A DNA stretch of 64,000 bases from Sporosarcina thermotolerans (lineage in GTDB: Bacteria; Bacillota; Bacilli; Bacillales_A; Planococcaceae): contig NZ_CP125968.1 in the NCBI RefSeq assembly GCF_030067815.1, positions 995,001-1,059,000 on the forward strand, written 5' to 3'. A model generated the notes under the pieces. It saw only the letters and a list, made by a program, of their open reading frames with translations. It had not been told where the DNA came from and searched no databases. The first letter of the stretch is position 1. Every line of letters starts with the position of its first letter. The translations under genes and the position numbers were made by a program. Positions 21,389-30,114 of the stretch are shown piece after piece.

Positions 21389-22346
21389 ATGGATACGATT
21401 ATTATTGATGGATTATCCTTTGCTCTGCCTCTTTTTATCATGGCAATAGGCGGTATATATAGTGAAAAAAGTGGAGTTACCAATTTAGCACTTGAAGGCT
21501 TTCAAGGTTTTGGGGCATTCATCGGGGCTATGTCAGCTGTGTTAATTGCAAATGCTTCAGGAGCAGCTATTGAAGATATGTTCTATGTCGCATTACTATT
21601 TGCGATGATTGGCGGGATGGGTTTTTCCATGATTCATGCCGTATTAAGTATTAAATTTAAGGCAAATCAAGTAATCAGCGGTGTTGTCATCAATATTTTG
21701 GCGCTGGCTCTAACGACTTTCTCAACAACACAGATCAATGCGCTTGTATTCGGAGCGGCTTCGGACAAGTTCCGATTGGGCGTATCGGAGCGTTTTACAA
21801 TTGACGGTTTAGCCAATATACCGGTGATTGGTGCGGTATTTACGGATGTGTATCCGTTCGAAGTGATCATCATTGTGATTGCTATTTTTGCTTGGTATGT
21901 ATTGTATAAAACGAAGTTCGGATTACGCTTAAGAGCGAGTGGGAGAATCCTCAATCCGTTGACGCAGCAGGCGTAAATGTATATAAAATACGATTTTCCG
22001 CGGTGCTTATATCTGGAATGCTATCGGGTCTCGCTGGTATGTGTTTTGCCTATTCCATTTCAGCCCAATTTTCTTCAGGCATTTATATGGGATATGGATT
22101 CTTAGCCATTGCAGCATTAATCTTTGGTAACTGGAGAATTCTCCCGACGTTAGCAGCTTGTCTATTATTTGGTTTTGCTAAATCCGGGGAATGTTTATCG
22201 CACAGGCGATGGCATTGCCAAGCAGTTTCACTGATTTATTCATGATACTACCGTATGTACTAACGTTATTGTTATTGATCTTCTTTTCTAAATCAAATCG
22301 TGCTCCGAGAGCGTTAGGTGAGATTTATGATAAAGGGAAGAGATAG
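21389..22346 (+). CDS. nupQ: nucleoside ABC transporter permease, NupQ-like (frameshifted twice)
   Basis: Second permease of the system. Begins TIIIDGLSFALPLFIMAIGG, then SEKSGVTNLALEGF. Breaks at GGG 21941-21943 and GGGG 22186-22189; one G added at each gives RASGENPQSVDAAGV and KSGGMFIAQAMALPSSFTDL, and the frame then runs to TAG 22344-22346 (YDKGKR). About 320 residues, the family length. Last gene of the operon. Confidence 0.92.
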
Positions 22347-22365
22347 ATAAATTCTTTACCAAATA

Positions 22366-22412
22366 AGAAGAAGCTTCTCATAAGTCATTGAACTTGTGAG
22401 GAGCTTCTTTTT
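22366..22412 (+). terminator. intrinsic terminator, dispersed hairpin copy 2
   Basis: AAGAAGCTTCTCATAAGT / ACTTGTGAGGAGCTTCTT with T-run; near copy of the hairpin at 10632-10677 after groEL. Confidence 0.88.
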
Positions 22413-22450
22413 AGACTATCAATATCTTTTGTAGAGTTTTTAATTAGTGA

Positions 22451-22690
22451 TTAAGCTTCTGGTTTCTTTTTACCCATCGAGTCAAATAATTGTGTAGATG
22501 ATAAAGCATTGAACGGCATAGATGCAGTATGTTTAATGCCTTGATTGTATGTTGCGATCAAGACTTTTAAAAGAACAGATAATGCAGTTGCTGCTGTCTA
22601 TTCTGAAACATTGCTCCGGTTTCTAACGACCGAGCTTTCTCCCGTACTTACTTTCAAGAGGTTTAAGATTTCTTCCCCAGGTAAGTTGAT
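22451..22690 (-). pseudogene. remnant of an unrecognised gene
   Basis: On the minus strand about 80 codons read coherently: INLPGEEILNLLKVSTGESS, then a TAG (plus-strand CTA at 22599-22601), then TAATALSVLLKVLIATYNQG and SSTQLFDSMGKKKPEA ending at TAA 22451-22453. A single nonsense codon interrupts it and no start codon is visible. Family not recognised. Its upstream end touches a repeat element (22688-22754). Confidence 0.4.
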
Positions 22691-22754
22691 TGGCTTCTAT
22701 GTGTATTTATATAATCTTTATTGAATTGTCATAAATGCGTGCTGCACAGGCACC
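22688..22754. repeat. dispersed terminator-repeat, right end (copy A)
   Basis: Matches the right part of the elements at 37496 and 38366: CTTTATTGAATTGTCATAAATG, then GTGCTGCACAGGCACC. The left half is missing. It ends 11 bp from the stop codon of the PHP gene on the minus strand. Confidence 0.65.
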
Positions 22755-22764
22755 GTTCACTAGT

Positions 22765-23514
22765 TTAAACTGTGATGGTTTGTTTTATCATTTTTTTAAC
22801 TTGATTTGCAGCTTTAACCTTGATATCTATGCAGGGTGAAATTCTTGTTTCATAATCTCCTTTTTGAATCGTAGACCTTAATTCATCAATGGATTCACAT
22901 TCTGGGAATTCGTTTATAATTGACCCGTATTGCAGTTGGTGGTGGGTATCACTTCCACCAACGACAGGAACATTATACTGACTAGCGAATGTGCGAACAC
23001 GTTCTTCTATTTCATTTCCATACGTATATAAATCTTTACCATTTAAGTCAAAGGCATCGAATTGCTTTAATACGGAAGAATCATGATGTTCCCAAGGTGT
23101 CGATTCGCGTAAAGGATGTGCCCCAATCTTTAATACATTAAAATCAGCCAGTAATTCAATGAGATCTTTTACTGGAAGGAAATTTTCCTCTTTTTGATGG
23201 GCTAGAAGTAAACGAGCAATGGTTAAAATGTCGTCTCGAGACCCAATAACAAGGAAATGTCCCGTTTCTTTTACGTCAATTTCTAAGCCACAGAATACTT
23301 TCATTCCTTCGATTTCATAATACTCTCCCTTGTATGGGAATTCCTTTTGTAGTGTTTCGTATAAATCGATAATATTCTTAGAGTTAAAATGCTCCGTGAT
23401 TGCTAGAGCGGTAAGTCCACTTTCCTTTGCTTCCTGCATTTTTCCCTTGAAAACCTCAAGGGAAACCGTTATTTTCTTTGCTAAATTTGCATGGGTGTGA
23501 AAATCAATATACAT
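22765..23514 (-). CDS. PHP-domain metal-dependent phosphoesterase-like protein
   Basis: Polymerase-and-histidinol-phosphatase fold, 249 residues, intact. Metal ligands are visible in order: DFHTHAN (His 6 and 8), ITEHFN, KIGAHPLRES and GGSDTHHQ. Probably a cytoplasmic phosphatase or hydrolase; the substrate is not known. It is the last gene of an operon with EcfT, a fused ECF ATPase and an S-like component, and may process the imported compound. Confidence 0.85.
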   Translation of the reverse strand: MYIDFHTHANLAKKITVSLEVFKGKMQEAKESGLTALAITEHFNSKNIIDLYETLQKEFPYKGEYYEIEGMKVFCGLEIDVKETGHFLVIGSRDDILTIARLLLAHQKEENFLPVKDLIELLADFNVLKIGAHPLRESTPWEHHDSSVLKQFDAFDLNGKDLYTYGNEIEERVRTFASQYNVPVVGGSDTHHQLQYGSIINEFPECESIDELRSTIQKGDYETRISPCIDIKVKAANQVKKMIKQTITV

Positions 23515-23546
23515 GTAAAAACTCCTTTCGATTTAAATCTACGAAC

Positions 23547-24374
23547 TTATGTTGGAAAAACATCTCCGGCCCATAAAATAAGTAGAAGAATAGTGAGTTG
23601 TGTGATGATAAATATATAATCTTTCGTCCTGACTTTTAAATAGGATAATTTATTTTTTTTTGCGACGGAACTGTGTAGTGAATAAGAGAAGCCGCGTACT
23701 TCTAACGCTTCTACTGTCAATCTTGTTCGTTTAGCGATGTTTAACATTAATGGGTAGAATGATTGAATCACTACTTTTATATAGTAGTAAACGATGCGCC
23801 ATTTGAGAAAACCATGTTTTTCTGGAGTCTTCCCACGTAAACGAAAAGATTGGAAAATTTGGTGATACTCATCCAATAAAATCGGTAGCATTCTATAACC
23901 ATAGGAAACGGCAAAACTAAATTGAGCTGGTACCTTTAAGCTTAGCAACCCGTCACTTAAACGTTCGGGACTCATGCTTGCAAAGACCGAGACACTTGCA
24001 ATCGACATGATGAAAAGTTTCATCGAAAACGTGAGCAATGGCAGAATCGTTTCGAATGTTCCTCCACCAAAAATAAGGGATACAATGAATAGCGTAAAGA
24101 GTTCGGTGATGATACCAATTCCGAGTAATGTAAGGATTAACGGACTTACTCTTGAAATGACAGCTAAGAAAGTTGTATATGCAATGATTAAGAGCAAAAT
24201 GGTATTATTAAAAGTAAACCATGGTAAGATACTGACCGTTAAATACCAAAACATTAGTACTCTAGGGTCAATTTTTGCCATATAGACATCAGGTTTTCCG
24301 AAGGCGGTTTTAATTAATTCGAGCTTAATCGTTTGGACATTTAGAACGTCTTTAATTTTATCCGTTAGCTCCAA
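23547..24374 (-). CDS. energy-coupling factor transporter transmembrane protein EcfT
   Basis: T component that couples ATPases to the substrate-binding S component. PF02361 features: several N-terminal hydrophobic segments, the VPAQFSFAVSYGYRMLPILLDE region, and the two Arg-Gly coupling motifs SFRLRGKTP and EALEVRGFSYS. 275 residues, intact. Its start overlaps the end of the ATPase gene by 17 bases. Confidence 0.9.
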   Translation of the reverse strand: MELTDKIKDVLNVQTIKLELIKTAFGKPDVYMAKIDPRVLMFWYLTVSILPWFTFNNTILLLIIAYTTFLAVISRVSPLILTLLGIGIITELFTLFIVSLIFGGGTFETILPLLTFSMKLFIMSIASVSVFASMSPERLSDGLLSLKVPAQFSFAVSYGYRMLPILLDEYHQIFQSFRLRGKTPEKHGFLKWRIVYYYIKVVIQSFYPLMLNIAKRTRLTVEALEVRGFSYSLHSSVAKKNKLSYLKVRTKDYIFIITQLTILLLILWAGDVFPT

Positions 24375-26075
24375 TTACTTGAACCTCCTTTACCCTTCCA
24401 ACAAATTCCTCCACAGATAATGCCGGGTGAATATTTAGTTCCAAACTTAACTCGGCAATTTGCGGTAACTTCAGTCCGGCGCTTTTCCAAACCTCAATTC
24501 GTTCAAATAGTGCCCGTGGTGTACCGTCAAATACGACTTTTCCATGTTCCATTACGATGACTCTCGTTGCCCACTCCGAAACGAGCTGCATATCGTGCGT
24601 GGCAATTAGTACCGTTTTCACTCTGTCACGAATGGAATGTAGGATACGAATTAATTGCTTTCTGTTCCTACGTCTAAGCTTGCAGTTGGTTCATCTAGGA
24701 TCATTACCGTTGGCATCATCGCTAAGCCAATCGCAACAGAAGATCTTCTTTGTTGTCCACCACTAAGTAGTCTGCCGTCTTTTGGAAGAAGTGCATGCAA
24801 ATTTAATTGATCAGCAATTTGTTCATATAATTCTTTCCGATCCAAATTGCGTACGTTTCCGAAATATGTTACATCATTTTGAATGGTATCTTGAATAAAC
24901 ATTTCCTCAGGATTTTGATAAATATAGGAAATGTGACTGGAAAGCTTTTCAACAGGCGCTCGCATCACATCGATGCCATCTACTATTATTTCGCCTTTAC
25001 GCGGTTTATTAATACCAGCTAGACTTTTCATTAAAGTTGTTTTGCCTGCACCATTGTTCCCGACAATCGCAACTCTTTCACCTTCAAAGAAGGTTAGTGC
25101 ATCAATATCCAAAACAGTTCTTCTTTCACCTTGTAGTGTTTTAACTTCGTATCGGACATCTTTTATCGATAAGATAGCCGAATCTGTTGAATGTAAATTT
25201 GCTTGATTGCTATCCGTTCCTGGATCAAAGAAGTAATCTTTAAAATAATCCTTTGCTTCATCTACTGTAATTGGCAGTTCATCTGAATTAGAAAAACTAG
25301 CGATTTGCAAAGCTGCCTGTGTTACTTGGGGTGGGTAAATGTGTACATCCTCAAGTTCGGTTATATTTAACAAGCCCTGCTTTACGTCTGTATGCCATTT
25401 CACCTGACCATTTTCAATTAGGGCAACATGTTTACAATAATTCGCAATGAATTCGGTATGGTGCTCGATAACAATAATTGTTTTTCCTAGTTCCTCATTT
25501 AAATACTGCAATTTATCATAGATTAATGTTGCATGCTGTGGGTCAAGCTGTGCAACAGGTTCATCAATAATTAGTATTTCGGGATTTAAAGCCAAAGCTC
25601 CAGCAAGTGCAGTTAAATGTTGCTGCCCACCACTAAGTTCCCAAACCGTTTTGTCTTTGAGGTGTTCGATACCGAGCAGTTCTAATGCCCACATCGCTTT
25701 TTCCTCATAATCTGGATATCCGAAATTAAGTGGTGAAAATCCAACGTCTTCCAGAACGGTTAACTTCATCAACTGATTTTGAAAATCCTGATAAACATAA
25801 CCGACATGATGACTAAGAATGGAAACGGGCTGCTCTTTAACAGATAGCCCGTTTACAATAACCTCTCCATTGTAATCACCAGAAAAATAATGCGGAATTA
25901 AACCGTTGATCGTTTTACATATAGTTGACTTACCACTACCATTACCACCAATAATGGCAAGAAAATCACCTTTATTAATGGTAAGGCTCGCTCCATTTAA
26001 CACTGTCTCTTTTGCTCCAGGGTATTGATAGTGTACATCTTTAATTTCAATGATTGGTTGATTTAAACTGCCCAT
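24358..26075 (-). CDS. energy-coupling factor ATPase, fused A-A' domains (frameshifted)
   Basis: One chain with two ECF ATPases, about 572 residues. Domain 1: GGNGSGKST (43-51), ELSGGQQ and IIDEPVAQLDP. Domain 2: GNNGAGKTT, LSGGQQRRSSVAIGLAM and LDEPTASLDVGT. The frame breaks at 24659-24661 (TTT on the plus strand); one more A in the gene restores VGTEKQLIRILHSIRD, joining to TVLIATHDMQLVSEWA. Fused A-A' proteins resemble YkoD and occur in group I/II ECF systems. Overlaps both neighbours, so it is translationally coupled. Confidence 0.9.
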
Positions 26076-26941
26076 TTATTCTTTTCATCCTTCTTTTTAC
26101 CCATTTTTATTGCGATACTAATAATAAAGATTACGATAATCGCCGCAGCAGAAATAGGAATCCATATATATCCATCTCCAAATTGTTCTAAGAAATCTGG
26201 CTCCCATACAGCGAAGTTGATATCCATATCAGACATATATTCTGCCACCATTCCTACAAAGGCTAAGAATACTGCTACAATTACAAAACGAGCGGAAATA
26301 TATTCGAGCATCGAACCTTTGACATCTGGGTTCCGGGGATTAATTCCCATTAATGGTTCGATTTTTCCGTAAAGTTTAGGAAGCAGATAAAGTGTTGGTA
26401 TCAATCCAAACAACACTCCTGAAATAACCATTTCATTTACAAAGCTGAATGCTTCAATAGCAAGAATACTTTCAGGTAAACCAGTAACAGTTTCTAACTC
26501 TTCAATTCCAAACCATACTTTTCCAATATCGACAATTGAGCTAAGCATTTGGTCAATTCCGACACCTACGATAACCGCAATACCAACTTGTCTTCTATTA
26601 CTTGGATCCCTTACAAGTAGACCGGCGACATACATTGCTAAAGAAAATTCAATAAACCCTTCTAATTCAGCTATTCCACCAAAGTCTCCGAGTAATAATT
26701 TTCCGAAAATAATATCTCCAACGGATGCTCCAATTGCTGCATACAATGGATGAAATAAAAATACCAGTATTAATGGGATAAATGCTAGATACGAGATGGA
26801 AATATCAATCGGACCTAATTGGAACTCTGGCAATAGTTCTGTAAATAAACTTGCAAGACCAAATAACGACATCGACAGGATGAAAATCATCATTTTTTGC
26901 GACTGGGTGTACCGATCTTTGTTTGACAAATTAGTTGGCAC
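26063..26941 (-). CDS. putative ECF transporter substrate-binding (S) component
   Basis: 292-residue membrane protein with about seven hydrophobic segments. The block LFHPLYAAIGASVGDIIFGKLLLGDFG resembles ECF S components, and a long C-terminal extension adds two further membrane segments. GTG 26941 (MPTNLSNKD) is preferred because AGGGAGGA lies seven bases upstream; the longer ATG frame starting at 27073 lacks a ribosome site. Substrate unknown: it does not match vitamin-type S components that I recognise. First gene of the ECF-PHP operon, divergent from an RpiR regulator. Confidence 0.7.
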   Translation of the reverse strand: MPTNLSNKDRYTQSQKMMIFILSMSLFGLASLFTELLPEFQLGPIDISISYLAFIPLILVFLFHPLYAAIGASVGDIIFGKLLLGDFGGIAELEGFIEFSLAMYVAGLLVRDPSNRRQVGIAVIVGVGIDQMLSSIVDIGKVWFGIEELETVTGLPESILAIEAFSFVNEMVISGVLFGLIPTLYLLPKLYGKIEPLMGINPRNPDVKGSMLEYISARFVIVAVFLAFVGMVAEYMSDMDINFAVWEPDFLEQFGDGYIWIPISAAAIIVIFIISIAIKMGKKKDEKNKWAV

Positions 26942-27124
26942 TACTGATTCCTCCCTTATATTCTTACTACTTTTATAGTAACGTTCAATCGTTAATATAG
27001 TATGGTAGATAGGTAAATAGCATGTAAATATTAGTAAGGTAATTTCCACTATGAAAAAAAATTTACACATCATAAGGGGAAAATAATTATAATAGAAATA
27101 ACTATAGAAGGTTGGTGACAGTGC

Positions 27125-27964
27125 GTGGCAATTTTTTTAGACGTTAATAAAACAGAGTTGTCAATGAAGCATCAACAAGTAATGGAAGTCATTGAAAAGA
27201 TGGGTATAGTAAATGTTGCTTACATGTCGATAGAAGATATTGCAAGGGAGGCAAAAGTGAGTACTGCTACGATATCTCGTTTCTGGCAAGTGGCTGGTTA
27301 CAAGAACTTTAAACAGTTCAAAGAACATGTGAAACAGCGGATCAATACTACTCCGGAGAATAAATTAAGAAATTTCTTCCTTGATATGGGGAGTGATGAT
27401 GTATTCGACCGGATTATTGAACAAAGTTATCAATATCTTTTTCAAACACATACCCACCTCAATCGTGAGGATTTAAATGAGTCTGCAGTAGAAATTAAAA
27501 AGGCAAAGAGGGTCATCGTATATGCGCCCTCATCCTCTGAGGGACTTGGCAATTTAATTGAGCATCGTCTGAAAAGGTTTGGAATTCCGGTTGAAAAAAT
27601 GGCGAAAAGCGGTCATGAAATCTTTGAATCTATGATACATTTTCAGGAAGGCGATTGTATAGTTATTTTTCAATATGTAAAATTGCTACCCGAGACAGAA
27701 GCCATTCTTAATTACGCTAACCAATTAAATATTAAATCCATTCTTTTTACGGATCAGCTCGTTGCAAGCATGAACAAACTTGCAGATTATGTGTTGTATG
27801 CCCACCGTGGAGATGCATGGGATTTCCATTCAATGGTCGCACCTACAACCGTGGTGGAAACTTTGGTTATGCTAATTGGCAATCAGTTGGAACAGCAGTC
27901 CATAGAAAACTTGGAGAAACTTAGTAAACTCCGGAGAGATTACGGTGATATTATCCCGAGTTAA
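27125..27964 (+). CDS. MurR/RpiR family transcriptional regulator
   Basis: N-terminal RpiR helix-turn-helix (SIEDIAREAKVSTATISRFWQVAGY, about residues 39-63) and C-terminal SIS domain that senses phosphosugars (VIVYAPSSSEGLGNLIEHRL; CIVIFQYVK). 279 residues, intact, GTG start. Divergent from the ECF-PHP operon, which it most likely controls; this would point to a sugar or sugar-phosphate-related substrate. Confidence 0.88.
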   Translation: MAIFLDVNKTELSMKHQQVMEVIEKMGIVNVAYMSIEDIAREAKVSTATISRFWQVAGYKNFKQFKEHVKQRINTTPENKLRNFFLDMGSDDVFDRIIEQSYQYLFQTHTHLNREDLNESAVEIKKAKRVIVYAPSSSEGLGNLIEHRLKRFGIPVEKMAKSGHEIFESMIHFQEGDCIVIFQYVKLLPETEAILNYANQLNIKSILFTDQLVASMNKLADYVLYAHRGDAWDFHSMVAPTTVVETLVMLIGNQLEQQSIENLEKLSKLRRDYGDIIPS

Positions 27965-28047
27965 CTAAAAAACTAAGTGGGAAGAGTTGTAAGATGAAAT
28001 TGGTGATATAGATAATTCTTTGGATTAACCATTTTCTAAGCCATAAG

Positions 28048-28080
28048 AAAAACAAACACCAATAATCGGTGTTTGTTTTT
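28048..28080 (+). terminator. intrinsic terminator after the RpiR gene
   Basis: 13-bp stem AAAAACAAACACC / GGTGTTTGTTTTT with a 7-nt loop; symmetrical. Confidence 0.9.
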
Positions 28081-28105
28081 CTTTACTGCACAAGGGGAGT
28101 TTATC

Positions 28106-28226
28106 TTATTCCACAACAATCCCAGACATGGTATAAGGAATTGCTGATTTGATATATTCTTCAGGTGTCACCTTAAATGCTGCTGCACAGGTACCTACTG
28201 GAGTCTTTTTGCCGTTTCTTACATAA
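28106..28226 (-). pseudogene. C-terminal remnant of a TetR-family regulator
   Basis: Minus-strand codons read VRNGKKTPVGTCAAAFKV, then TPEEYIKSAIPYTMSGIVVE and stop. The end matches the C-terminus of the TetR regulator at 34209 (ETYIKSAIPYIISGIGFGF). No upstream domain remains; an in-frame stop precedes it. Confidence 0.55.
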
Positions 28227-28342
28227 GGTTAGCTATAGTGAACAAAGACTGCTATAATTGCATAGCACTCAAAGCGGTTTAGAACGGCTTTTTTGGTGCA
28301 TACTAGAATTACTTAATATTTATCAAGAAGGGAAATACAATC

Positions 28343-29614
28343 ATGAGCAACTATAACGCAGTTTCAGCAAAAAATACGGAAAATGCACCAAGCGGTAACG
28401 GTCTATATTCACATTCTGTTGCTTTTTCTCATTACAATAATCTTTCAGCGCAATTGCCTGTCGATCCAACAACAGGTAAATTGGTTGCTGGTGGTATAAA
28501 AGAACAAGCTGAGCAGTGCTTTACTAATATTAAAGCAATTGTAGACAGCGTAGGTCATGTTATGAGTGATATCGTTCGAATCACGGTATTCGTTAAAGAT
28601 ATCAAAGATGTTGACACTGTAGACGAAGTGTATAAAACATTCTTCCCAACTTATGTTCCTGCACGGACAACTGTTGCAGTTGCAGCTTTGCCGATGGGTG
28701 CTATGGTACAAATTGAAGCACTTCTTTCACACGGTGAAGGTTCAATTCCAAACGCCCCACAAGCTGGCGACCTCATTAAACTTACAAATAACACTGCGAA
28801 TGCACCTACAAGTGTACTATCTACACAAACCGTGGCATTCTCCCATTACAATTACCTTACAGCTCAATTGCCAATCGATCCAAAAACAGGCAGATTAGTT
28901 GTTGGTGGTGTAAAAGAGCAAACTGCACAGTCATTGAAAAACATTAAAGCAATTTTAGAAAGCATCGACGTTCCTTTTGACGATATTGTTAAAACGACGA
29001 TCTTCGTTAAGAACCTTGCGGATATCGAAGCGGTAAACGAAGTGTATTCAACATTCTTCCCAGACTCCGCTATCGCAAGAGCAGTAGCATACGTCCCTGC
29101 ACGTACAACAGTTGAAGTTTCAGCTCTTCCGATGGATGCTTTAGTACAAATTGAAGCTGTCGTGTCACACGGAGACGGAACACCTCCACAAGAGATTGAA
29201 GATAGACATGGCATTGTGATTTGGGCAAACAACACAGAAAATGCACCAAAAGATTCCCTATCTACACAAACTGTAGCGTTCTCTCATTACAATCACCTTT
29301 CAGCTCAATTGCCAATGGAAGCAAAAACTGGTCAATTGGTAGCTGGTGGTGTAAAAGAGCAAGCTGAACAATGCTTGAAAAATGTTAAAGCAATTGTAGA
29401 AAGCATCAATCATGCTATGGACGATATCGTTAAAGTAAATCTCTTCCTTACAAACATCGAAGATATCGATGCAGTAGACGAAGTCTACAAAACATTCTTC
29501 CCGGGCGGTGTGCCAGCACGAAGAACAGTTGGCGTATCAGCTTTACCTGAAAATGCTTTGATCCAAGTCGATGTAGTTATATCAAACGCTGAAGGAACAG
29601 CTCCAAAAGCATAA
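28343..29614 (+). CDS. three-domain RidA (YjgF/YER057c) family protein
   Basis: 423 residues made of three tandem RidA domains (about 5-135, 138-286, 288-423), each with SVAFSHYN or TVAFSHYN, AQLP, GGxKEQ, the DIV segment, ETVYKTFFP-like helix and the P-A-R segment with the anion-binding arginine. Domains 1 and 2 keep IEA (Glu), domain 3 has VDV (Asp). RidA proteins normally are about 125-residue homotrimers, so this is likely a covalent pseudo-trimer. Role may be enamine/imine deamination; no partner enzyme is adjacent. Intact. Confidence 0.93.
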   Translation: MSNYNAVSAKNTENAPSGNGLYSHSVAFSHYNNLSAQLPVDPTTGKLVAGGIKEQAEQCFTNIKAIVDSVGHVMSDIVRITVFVKDIKDVDTVDEVYKTFFPTYVPARTTVAVAALPMGAMVQIEALLSHGEGSIPNAPQAGDLIKLTNNTANAPTSVLSTQTVAFSHYNYLTAQLPIDPKTGRLVVGGVKEQTAQSLKNIKAILESIDVPFDDIVKTTIFVKNLADIEAVNEVYSTFFPDSAIARAVAYVPARTTVEVSALPMDALVQIEAVVSHGDGTPPQEIEDRHGIVIWANNTENAPKDSLSTQTVAFSHYNHLSAQLPMEAKTGQLVAGGVKEQAEQCLKNVKAIVESINHAMDDIVKVNLFLTNIEDIDAVDEVYKTFFPGGVPARRTVGVSALPENALIQVDVVISNAEGTAPKA

Positions 29615-29620
29615 TTTTGT

Positions 29621-29725
29621 GGGTGCCTGCGCAGTCCACTACCCAGATACTACAATACGATTTCATAAATTAAAAAAGAAGAAGTCGATCAATCAACAAT
29701 TTGATCGGCTTCTTCTTTGTATTTC
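29621..29725 (+). repeat. dispersed terminator-repeat (copy C)
   Basis: Starts GGGTGCCTGCGCAGTCCACT seven bases after the RidA stop, then CAGATACTACAATACG, and a hairpin GAAGAAGTCGATCAA / TTGATCGGCTTCTTC with T-run. The right terminal repeat is lost. Acts as the terminator of the RidA gene. Confidence 0.65.
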
Positions 29726-29734
29726 ATGAAGGAT

Positions 29735-30105
29735 TTAATGTAATACTAAGTCCATTGGTATCGGGCCGGCAACTCCAATACAGACAAAGCGCTCGTCTCC
29801 TGTGTTGCGCATTCCGTGTTGCTGGCCAGGGTAAGATACAATGAGATCTCCTTGAGTAATTTCGACTTCTTCTCCATTTCCCGGATAGAATGTTCCTGTC
29901 CCTGAAGACAAATCCACAAATCATCTGAAGTAGTATGAGAATGCTTGAATATTTCCTGTCCGGGCTCTAAACACCAGACAGCACCAGCAGTTTTCTCTGT
30001 TTCGTAAAAAATAGTTTTTTTCCCTTTGTTAGGGTCAAATTGCGCTAAATCTTCAAGTTTGAAAAATCTTCTTGTAGCTAATTCTGTTTTAACTTCCATT
30101 TTCAA
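29735..30105 (-). CDS. cupin-domain protein (frameshifted)
   Basis: Single cupin barrel of about 123 residues. Motif 1 is represented by PGQEIFKHSHTTSDDLWICLQG, motif 2 by YPGQQHGMRNTG. The frame breaks at 29900-29902 (CCC on the plus strand); one more base gives CLQGTGTFYPGNGEEVEITQ and the protein ends PMDLVLH. Small stand-alone cupins often bind a metal; the substrate is unknown. Directly downstream of the hydroxyacid dehydrogenase and probably co-transcribed. Confidence 0.82.
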
Positions 30106-30114
30106 TGCCCTCTT

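Noticed and set aside
28168..28186. Another end of the dispersed repeat (GCTGCTGCACAGGTACC)
   Set aside because: The bases are part of the coding relic (GTCAAA) and no other part of the element is nearby.
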